From Lacticaseibacillus porcinae (GTDB lineage: Bacteria > Bacillota > Bacilli > Lactobacillales > Lactobacillaceae), in contig NZ_RHNS01000009.1 of NCBI RefSeq assembly GCF_003946305.1, forward strand, positions 51,362 through 115,361: a stretch of DNA of 64,000 bases, written 5' to 3'. The first letter of the stretch is position 1, and every line of letters begins with the position of its first letter. The position numbers and the translations under genes are program-made. Under the pieces are notes generated by a model. That model was given only the letters and a program-made list of their open reading frames with translations, searched no databases and was not told the DNA's origin. Of this stretch, positions 58,382 through 64,000 are shown one piece after another.

Positions 58382-59851
58382 TTCTAAGCTGTTTTTTGAG
58401 ATTGTTTGTTCAAGCTCGTCAATCTTACCGCTCTTTTTGGCAAGTGCAATGGTTGCAGTCTCCCAATCAGAATCTCTAGTATTTTTATATCGGGAATAGG
58501 CGAAGTCCTTAAAATTGTCTGGTAGCGTTTCGCCGTGCTCGTCAGCCAAAATTCTTTTACCAATTGCCTCTGCAAGGGGGACTGGTACTGCGTTTCCGAT
58601 TTGCTTATACTTATCTAGTAACGTTCCTTCAATCGTCCACTCATCTGGGAAGCCTTGAATTCGGGCATACTCCTCGACGCTAAGTGGGCGATTTTCATTT
58701 GGATGAATTAGATCTGTAGCCGGCATCGTTGGATGAGTAACAAGCGTCGGAGCGGGTTTGTCAAAAGAAAGACGGCGATAAAATCCTGTTTTTCCTCCAG
58801 GTAAATTATATGACTTACCCATAGCTTCGCGCTGGAGATCATCTGGTAAACTACGCCAGTTCCCACCAGCAGGAACATGCTTAATGAACTTCATTCTTTT
58901 GGCCGGGTAGTCAATGTAATGAAGTTGTTTATCCTCAATGTCGTGCACCACTGATCCAAATGATCGCCATGCAGGTAATCCATATTTAGTGTCATTTGAG
59001 TTAGTTGGCTCCAAATATGCCACTTTATGAGATCCAAGTTTTGCAATGATAATTACACGTTCCCGCGTTTCGGCGGCACCGAAGTTAGCAGAGTTATATA
59101 GGTCAAACGATACAGTGTAACCAAATGACCGCAATTTTTGTAGTGCATACAGCAGAACGCCACCCTTAATACCCTTAGTATCAGTTGGGTCAAAAATCGC
59201 AGGAATAGACAGCAATCCACGAACATTCTCAATGACCGCATACTTTGGACGGATTTCTCCTATTAGATCAAGGTATTTGATAAAGACATCCCCGCGAATA
59301 TCTCCATATCCACGTCGACGTCCAGCAGTAGAAAATGCTTGACATGGCGGGCCACCAAACATGTAGTCAACTTGTTTAGTACGTGGAATCCGCGCGAATT
59401 CGTATATTTTTTTAGCAGAATATTTAGTTACGTCTCCGATTAAGGCGGCGTCGGGATAATTTTTGGCAATTGACTTACGTGCGTGCTTGTCAATATCACT
59501 GACTACCAAAGGTGTTATGCCAGCATTATGCATACCAATATCTAAACCGCCCGCGCCGGTAAAGAAACTAAATGCAATTTTTGGAGGGATGGCATTACTG
59601 AGCCGTGGATGATCTTCGGGTTCAATTACAAATCCAGTTTTGGAAATCCATTCATCTAGCGCAGAATTTGAAACTACCCAACTTCCTCCTACTTTTTCGG
59701 CAGCTAAATCGCTAGATTTAATTTGATTTCGAATGAACTGTGCAGATACACGTAAGCGATTGGCACATTCGGTAATTGAAAGAAGATGCATGGCGTTATC
59801 AACATCAAATTCGAACAGGTCTATTTCTTTTGTTTCTTCCACATTTTTCAT
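58373..59851 (-). CDS. C5-cytosine methyltransferase with N-terminal helix-turn-helix
   Basis: A 492-residue protein. Residues 22-70 form an excisionase/MerR-like DNA-binding domain (LLSITECANRLRVSAQFIRNQI, GGSWVVSNSALDEWI). The methyltransferase follows: motif I SFFTGAGGLDIGM, motif IV GGPPCQAFSTAGRRRGYGD (catalytic Cys170), motif VI VIENVRGL, motif VIII ETRERV, motif X GNAVPVPLAEAIG. It is convergent with the endonuclease gene. The N-terminal domain may repress its own promoter, as some type II methyltransferases do. The ATG lies six bases after a -10 box, so the mRNA appears leaderless. Confidence 0.9.
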   Translation of the reverse strand: MKNVEETKEIDLFEFDVDNAMHLLSITECANRLRVSAQFIRNQIKSSDLAAEKVGGSWVVSNSALDEWISKTGFVIEPEDHPRLSNAIPPKIAFSFFTGAGGLDIGMHNAGITPLVVSDIDKHARKSIAKNYPDAALIGDVTKYSAKKIYEFARIPRTKQVDYMFGGPPCQAFSTAGRRRGYGDIRGDVFIKYLDLIGEIRPKYAVIENVRGLLSIPAIFDPTDTKGIKGGVLLYALQKLRSFGYTVSFDLYNSANFGAAETRERVIIIAKLGSHKVAYLEPTNSNDTKYGLPAWRSFGSVVHDIEDKQLHYIDYPAKRMKFIKHVPAGGNWRSLPDDLQREAMGKSYNLPGGKTGFYRRLSFDKPAPTLVTHPTMPATDLIHPNENRPLSVEEYARIQGFPDEWTIEGTLLDKYKQIGNAVPVPLAEAIGKRILADEHGETLPDNFKDFAYSRYKNTRDSDWETATIALAKKSGKIDELEQTISKNSLELF

Positions 59852-59857
59852 ATACCC

Positions 59858-59886
59858 ATTATATCGTGCTGGGCATCTTATGTCGA
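59858..59886 (-). promoter_or_regulatory. Promoter of the HTH-methyltransferase gene (leaderless)
   Basis: On the minus strand TCGACA (59881-59886), a 17-base spacer and TATAAT (59858-59863) are followed after six bases by the ATG. Transcription should start at or next to the start codon, leaving no room for a ribosome binding site. Confidence 0.75.
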
Positions 59887-60019
59887 GTGTTATGAGCTAG
59901 AAAAAGATGAATCCCCAAAAGCTTAAGAAAAATTAACGTTGAGATTGACGTGTTTCAAATTTCGTCCCAAAAACCGTCTGTATATGTTGAGAGCGAAAGT
60001 TCTCACAGACCTTCCGGAA

Positions 60020-60133
60020 GGGCCTTGCAACGTACGCCGCCACGCGCGGCGTGCAGCGCGAAAGCCGCTAGCGCGAGCGGCGGCGGTCGGCGTTAGTCGG
60101 CCGCCACAAGCCCCCGGTCTCTAATAGGGGGGC
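60020..60133 (+). other. oriT-like region of the mobilizable element
   Basis: GCCCCC-ggtctctaata-GGGGGGC (60110-60133) resembles the nic-site inverted repeat of ICEBs1/Tn916 oriT, which also has a C-tract, a short CTAAYA-containing loop and a G-tract. Upstream lie GC-rich inverted repeats (ACGCCGC/GCGGCGT near 60035-60055; CCGCTAGCG/AGCGGCGG near 60065-60085). It is next to the MobT-type gene. The interval 59887-60242 holds no gene. Confidence 0.65.
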
Positions 60134-60242
60134 AAATATTAGAGACAAAATACACGTAAGTAGGACGAAAGCGCCGGTGGCAAGCCACTTTGCGTAAGCA
60201 GAAAGAAGGCTTTGCTGTCAGGTCGCTTCGAAAGGAGATAAC

Positions 60243-61523
60243 ATGCTGAAAGATTTGAACTTAGTCGGCGGGATGACGAATACCGACTGGCTAAACCAGT
60301 TTCATGATGAGATGCGCACGCACAAGATCACTCAGGGCCAATTAGCGAAGACGGCTGATTACAGTCGATCGCATTTGAACCAGCTGCTGACGGGAAACAA
60401 GCCGATTAACCAACAAGCGCGGTTGCGATTGACGTTGGCACTGCGGTCGTTGACCGGCCAGAACAACGTTGACGTCTGTATTGATTACTTGGGCGTTACC
60501 TTCAAGTCGCACGACTATGAAGAACTGGTGACCGAACTGTTCCAGATTAACCTGAATCACTTTAATCTCAAAGAAGGGGCGCGATACGGGTACGCGGCGA
60601 CCTTCAAATGTGGTGAAATCGATGTGTTGCTGTCGCCGTATCAAGATGTGAATGCAGACGGTTATGATCCAAGCGAAGACAGTGGCACAATGATTGAACT
60701 GAAGGGCCAAGGCTGCCGCTATGTTGAATCGTATTTGCGCCAGCAGAATCGCACCTGGTACGACTTCCTAGAGACGTGCATTGCGCTTGACGGTCATTTC
60801 ACCCGAGTTGACCTCGCCATCAATGATCGCAATGGCTTGCTTGACGTACCAACCTTGATTGAGAAGTGTGACCGTGATGAATTCACCTCACGTTTTCATG
60901 GTTTCCGAGATAATCGCACCAAGCAGTGGAAGGTATCGGGCAGAACCTTGTATCTGGGGTCGCCGCAAAGTGAAGTGTACTTCTGTATTTACGACAAGGC
61001 TTTTGAGCAACACCAGAAGCACCCTGAGATTGCGATTGAAGATCAGCCGATACGGACACGCTTTGAAGTCCGGTTACGTCGCAAACGCGCCGCTGCGGCA
61101 ATTAAGAATTTGTTGGCAGAGCATGATCCAGAGAAAGTTGTGTTCGGCATCATCAATCGCTACCTGCGTTTTTTGACGCCGAGTCACAAAGCGAAGAGTC
61201 AGTGGGCGACAGATCCGCGCTGGGATGCTTTCATCGGCAATTATCGCGACAAGCTGCGACTTTCTACCAATCCTGAACCATTGAGTTACGCGCACATTAC
61301 CCGTTGGCTCAAGAAGCAGGTCGCGCCGTCGCTGAAGATGTTGCAGCTGATTGATCAGTACAATGGCACTACTGAGCTGAAGGCGATTATTGACGGCGGC
61401 AAGTTGACGCAACGCCACTGGGACTTGATTCACCACTATCAGCATCACCGCAACGGCGTTTTGACGGATTCAGAACCGAGTGAGACATCAAAAAAGAGCG
61501 ACTATGCCGACCAAAGCAAGTAG
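60243..61523 (+). CDS. mobT: MobT/NicK-type replication initiator-relaxase (Rep_trans family)
   Basis: A 426-residue protein. Residues 15-70 are an Xre-like helix-turn-helix (HKITQGQLAKTADYSRSHLNQLL). The rest matches the Rep_trans family of rolling-circle initiators and ICE relaxases: VDVCIDYLGVTFKSHDYE, IELKGQGCRYVESYL, HFTRVDLAINDRNG, and the likely catalytic Tyr in YFCIYDKAFEQ, then TRFEVRLRRKRA. ATG 60243 follows AAAGGAG. It is thought to nick the adjacent oriT for mobilization by a helper conjugative element and for replication of the excised circle. Confidence 0.85.
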   Translation: MLKDLNLVGGMTNTDWLNQFHDEMRTHKITQGQLAKTADYSRSHLNQLLTGNKPINQQARLRLTLALRSLTGQNNVDVCIDYLGVTFKSHDYEELVTELFQINLNHFNLKEGARYGYAATFKCGEIDVLLSPYQDVNADGYDPSEDSGTMIELKGQGCRYVESYLRQQNRTWYDFLETCIALDGHFTRVDLAINDRNGLLDVPTLIEKCDRDEFTSRFHGFRDNRTKQWKVSGRTLYLGSPQSEVYFCIYDKAFEQHQKHPEIAIEDQPIRTRFEVRLRRKRAAAAIKNLLAEHDPEKVVFGIINRYLRFLTPSHKAKSQWATDPRWDAFIGNYRDKLRLSTNPEPLSYAHITRWLKKQVAPSLKMLQLIDQYNGTTELKAIIDGGKLTQRHWDLIHHYQHHRNGVLTDSEPSETSKKSDYADQSK

Positions 61524-61600
61524 TCACCCTTCACAGATAAGATTTGGGTCCTATCTGGTTTGATTATCTCACTTCAATCAATGAGAAGGAAGTGACGTAA

Positions 61601-61807
61601 TTGGATAAGAGTTTTGTCTGCTATCAAGATCTGATGGCATTAGGTTTTAAGCAGCACACCGCGCGCAATATTATTAGACAAGCGAAGCAAAGGATGGTAC
61701 AAAAGGGTTATCCCTTGTATCTCAACCGAAACTTAGGGCGCGTGCCGCGTTCTGTCGTTGAGTCCATTCTCGGGTCACCGATGAATGGAGCTGTTGAGAA
61801 TGAGTAA
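61601..61807 (+). CDS. DUF3173 protein, probable excisionase-like partner
   Basis: A 68-residue protein starting with TTG 61601 after AAGGAAG. The sequence YQDLMALGFKQHTARNIIRQAK and LYLNRNLGRVPRSVVESIL is typical of DUF3173, small basic helix-turn-helix proteins encoded just before Tn916-type integrases. It overlaps the integrase gene by eight bases and probably helps excision. Confidence 0.83.
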   Translation: MDKSFVCYQDLMALGFKQHTARNIIRQAKQRMVQKGYPLYLNRNLGRVPRSVVESILGSPMNGAVENE

Positions 61808-63074
61808 AACCAAATATCCAGGCGTATTCATAGACGCCAAAGGTAACTTCTACTATGAAACCGAGTTGGGCACCGATAAGATGAGTGGCAAGCGCGTCCG
61901 CAAGAAAGGGCGGAAGGACAGTCAAGGAATGCCATTCAACACTGCGTTTGCGGCGAACAAGGAACTTACGCGGGTGAAGCGTGAATATCATGAGGCGCAT
62001 GGGTTTACGAACTTTCGCATGACCTACCGCCAGTTCATGAAAGACGCGTATATCCCAGCGTACAAAACCGACGTGGAGGAAAGCACCTTCGCTGTCCGTA
62101 ATCGCAGCTTTGATATCTGTATCGCCCGCTTTGGCGACCAGCTGTTGCGCGATATCGATATCACCGACGTGCAGAACTTCCGCACGTGGCTGCTCACGGA
62201 TGAAAAAGACGGCGGTGCGGGCTACTCGCAAGGCTATGCTGGTTTGGTGTTCGGCTGCTTCCGCAAGTCCCTTGACCATGCGGTGCAGATGCAGTACCTG
62301 TCCAGCAATGTGTCGAAGCGGGTCAAGGCGATTCCTAAGGCCAAAAGCAGCGTGCCGTTCTGGACGAAAGCTGAGTTTGAACAAGTCATCGCGCAAATCT
62401 GCATTGATGACATTTACGGTCACCTGAACTTCGTGATGTTGTGGCTGTACTTCCTGACTGGCGTGCGCGTCAACGAAGGCACGGCGCTGTGGTGGCGAGA
62501 TGTTGATCTCGCCAAGAAGCAGCTACACGTTGACCACATGCTGGTGATGAAGAACCGGCATGACTGGGAGCGCCACGACTACACGAAGACAGACAGCGGC
62601 AAGCGCATCTTGACGCTTGATGATGACACCGTGGCAATTCTACGGCGCTGGCGCGAGGTGCAGACGAGTTTCGGTTTGGGCGGGATTGATGACTTCATCA
62701 TGACCTACGACGGCTTGCCGATGACCAAGTCCACGATCTCGAGGATTATCCACCGCTACGCCAAGTTGGCGCAGGTGCACCCAGTCGAAGGCAAAGGGCT
62801 GCGCCACAGTCATGCGTCGTATCTCATCAATGAGTTCAACGTCTCCGTACTAGTGTTGTCCAAGCGCTTAGGCCATTCGTCACCTGAGATCACGCTGAAG
62901 CACTACTCGCACTTATGGGGCGGACTGGATGCAGATATCGCCGAACAGATTGCGGGGAACATCACGATCAAGACGGCGGGTCAGAATCAGGTGCGGTTCG
63001 TGGGGAATCAGGCGGTAAAGTACGATCAACTAAGCCCCGCCAAACTCCCCGCCAAAACAGTAGCTGAGGCATAG
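61800..63074 (+). CDS. int: Tyrosine integrase of the guaA-integrated element
   Basis: A 424-residue tyrosine recombinase. An N-terminal arm-binding domain (YPGVFIDAKGNFYYETELG) precedes a SAM-like core-binding domain and the catalytic domain: Arg223 in TGVRVNEGTAL, GLRHSHASYL (second Arg), LGHSSPEITL and nucleophile Tyr369 in LKHYSHLW. ATG 61800 follows GGAG at nine bases. It integrates and excises the element at the 3' end of guaA. Two CCCCGCCAA repeats lie within its last codons. Confidence 0.93.
   Translation: MSKTKYPGVFIDAKGNFYYETELGTDKMSGKRVRKKGRKDSQGMPFNTAFAANKELTRVKREYHEAHGFTNFRMTYRQFMKDAYIPAYKTDVEESTFAVRNRSFDICIARFGDQLLRDIDITDVQNFRTWLLTDEKDGGAGYSQGYAGLVFGCFRKSLDHAVQMQYLSSNVSKRVKAIPKAKSSVPFWTKAEFEQVIAQICIDDIYGHLNFVMLWLYFLTGVRVNEGTALWWRDVDLAKKQLHVDHMLVMKNRHDWERHDYTKTDSGKRILTLDDDTVAILRRWREVQTSFGLGGIDDFIMTYDGLPMTKSTISRIIHRYAKLAQVHPVEGKGLRHSHASYLINEFNVSVLVLSKRLGHSSPEITLKHYSHLWGGLDADIAEQIAGNITIKTAGQNQVRFVGNQAVKYDQLSPAKLPAKTVAEA
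63035..63055 (+). other. Right-end CCCCGCCAA arm repeats
   Basis: CCCCGCCAA occurs at 63035-63043 and 63047-63055, matching the repeats at the left end of the element. Confidence 0.6.
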
Positions 63075-63117
63075 AAACCTAGTGATGACGCGGGATAGCG
63101 CCGCTGAAGATACGCTC

Positions 63118-63131
63118 GACTGGGAATAGAA
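63118..63131 (+). other. Attachment site attR
   Basis: GACTGGGAATAGAA repeats the guaA end sequence and marks the right boundary of the element, 43 bases after the integrase stop. Confidence 0.7.
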
Positions 63132-63181
63132 TTTTAATTTCACTTAATCGAATATTTTGTATTTAAGCGATTTGCTCGATC

Positions 63182-63213
63182 AGAAAGCCACTTCTTAATT
63201 GAAGTGGCTTTCT
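63182..63213. terminator. Inverted repeat, probable original guaA terminator
   Basis: AGAAAGCCACTTC and GAAGTGGCTTTCT form a perfect 13-bp stem just beyond attR. In a strain without the element it would lie right after guaA. Confidence 0.6.
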
Positions 63214-63225
63214 GTTGTCTAATGG

Positions 63226-63247
63226 CACTATTTTTATAAAAATAGTG
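63226..63247. other. Perfect 22-bp palindrome
   Basis: CACTATTTTTA and TAAAAATAGTG abut with no loop, about 50 bases upstream of the small lipoprotein gene. It may be an operator. Confidence 0.4.
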
Positions 63248-63294
63248 ACGTTTCAATATCTGCTTTGCCCCAAAATCAATGAGACGGAGTTTAT

Positions 63295-63576
63295 ATGATG
63301 AAGAAGTTTAAAGTCTTACTAACGCTCGCACTATTACCACTTTTTGCAGTCACACTGGCAGGATGCGTTGATTCTGGCAGTAGTAGTGATTATGATTCAG
63401 AACAAACGACGACAGATGACGATGATAGTGACTATCACTCAACTAACGACAGCGATTATGACATGGACGAAGAAGTCGACAAAGCCGCTAAAGCATACTA
63501 CGGTGAGGGTACGGAAGAATATAACCAGTACAGTGAATGGCATGAAGACCATCCAGTTGGAAACTCGTACAATTAA
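63295..63576 (+). CDS. Small acidic lipoprotein
   Basis: A 93-residue predicted lipoprotein: signal peptide with lipobox LAGC, then a very acidic Ser/Asp/Tyr stretch (SSSDYDSEQTTTDDDDSDY) and KAAKAYYGEGTEEYNQYSEWHEDH. GGAG lies five and eight bases before ATG 63295 and 63298. Function is unknown. Confidence 0.65.
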   Translation: MMKKFKVLLTLALLPLFAVTLAGCVDSGSSSDYDSEQTTTDDDDSDYHSTNDSDYDMDEEVDKAAKAYYGEGTEEYNQYSEWHEDHPVGNSYN

Positions 63577-63761
63577 GTTTCGAGAGTTAAATACAAATAG
63601 ATGTTTAATCGGCGTCACCGAAAAATGGTCAAACTATGTTGAAGTAAATGGTCGCTTATTGTGAGTGATGATTTGCTGAAAAATTTTCGATCTTTCACGG
63701 AGAAGTACGCGTCTAGTCCCAACAAATTCAACCCGGTGATGGTGCTTTCGCTGATAAAAGC

Positions 63762-63791
63762 TTGACATTTTCTGAAAACACCCGCTATAAT
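63762..63791 (+). promoter_or_regulatory. Strong promoter near the window end
   Basis: Consensus TTGACA (63762-63767), an 18-base spacer and consensus TATAAT (63786-63791). The interval 63577-63761 holds no gene. Confidence 0.85.
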
Positions 63792-63797
63792 GTCTTC

Positions 63798-63925
63798 TGG
63801 TTAAGTCACGAACGGATGTCAATATGACATGAAAAATCAGAATCGCAGTAAGCTGGTCGCCATTCCGGAATACTGCTTCACCCGAGCAAAACCTCGGTAT
63901 CGGCCTTTTGGGGCCGATTTTTTTT
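63798..63925 (+). ncRNA. Candidate small RNA or leader of about 128 nt
   Basis: The transcript would begin near 63798 with the hairpin ATGTCA-ata-TGACAT (63816-63830) and end at ATCGGCC-ttttgg-GGCCGAT + T8 (63899-63925). Beyond it lie two more perfect hairpins: GGTACGCGCG/CGCGCGTGCC and CCACCCGC/GCGGGTGG. A frame from ATG 63829 stays open to the window end but lacks a ribosome binding site and crosses all the hairpins. It may be an independent sRNA or the attenuated leader of a gene beyond the window. Confidence 0.55.
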
Positions 63926-64000
63926 GTGCAGGCTTTAGCCTGGTACGCGCGGAAAACGCGCGTGCCTCAAAACCACCCGCTGTGCGGGTGGAGTCAAATA

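Noticed and set aside
61722..62423. 233-codon minus-strand frame inside the integrase gene
   Set aside because: The plus strand clearly encodes a complete tyrosine integrase with all catalytic motifs; the antisense frame has no start signal.

Overview
The window is chromosomal DNA of a low-to-mid GC Gram-positive bacterium, almost certainly a member of the Lactobacillaceae. The grounds are a KxYKxGKxW-type signal peptide and MucBP repeats on sortase-anchored adhesins, PepI-type aminopeptidases, DUF4767 lipoproteins, a tandem-domain FeoA, GGAGG-type ribosome binding sites with many TTG/GTG starts, and intrinsic terminators after most genes. Genus and species cannot be fixed from the sequence alone.

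Layout. 1-5.7 kb: the C-terminal end of a MucBP surface protein, then a minus-strand UgpCAEB-like sugar-phosphate ABC operon. 5.8-13.5 kb: acetyltransferase, lipoprotein, LURP-like protein, HAD phosphatase, ung, pta, tsaE and a proline iminopeptidase. 13.5-20.5 kb: hflX behind a leader-peptide attenuator, an iron-siderophore ABC operon and an APC amino-acid permease. 21-31.6 kb: BceAB-type exporter, membrane-anchored GDPD, a small toxin-like locus, phosphatase, lipoproteins, an unrecognised RNA of about 400 nt and a second PepI. 31.6-38.3 kb: 6-phospho-beta-glucosidase, CPA2 antiporter, HelD-like helicase and thioesterase. 38.6-44.3 kb: a 1915-residue MBG/MucBP adhesin. 44.4-54.4 kb: a GNAT/Xre pair, feoA-feoB-feoB-associated protein, coaA, a UvrA-like ABC protein, a DUF975 protein and guaA.

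At the 3' end of guaA lies an integrated mobilizable element of about 8.7 kb (54.4-63.13 kb). Its core module is a MobT-type replication/relaxase protein beside an ICEBs1/Tn916-like oriT, a DUF3173 protein and a tyrosine integrase. It is bounded by a near-repeat of the last codons of guaA and by CCCCGCCA arm-type repeats. Its AT-rich cargo is a restriction-modification/defence cluster: a C5 methyltransferase, a MORC/MutL-like GHKL ATPase with a C-terminal TIR-like domain, a SinI-like endonuclease, and a second C5 methyltransferase with an N-terminal HTH and an apparently leaderless promoter.

The most striking unexplained signal is a family of large palindromic intergenic elements. A cruciform-like module A of about 190 bp occurs four times (7.85, 11.44, 20.55 and 35.06 kb). 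In three places it is followed by a second palindromic module B. The arms differ between copies but stay complementary, while loops and short internal motifs are conserved, which is the covariation signature of a structured RNA or of a hairpin-selected mobile repeat. At 11.37-12.08 kb the two modules, a closing helix and an upstream extended -10 promoter outline a candidate RNA of about 700 nt.
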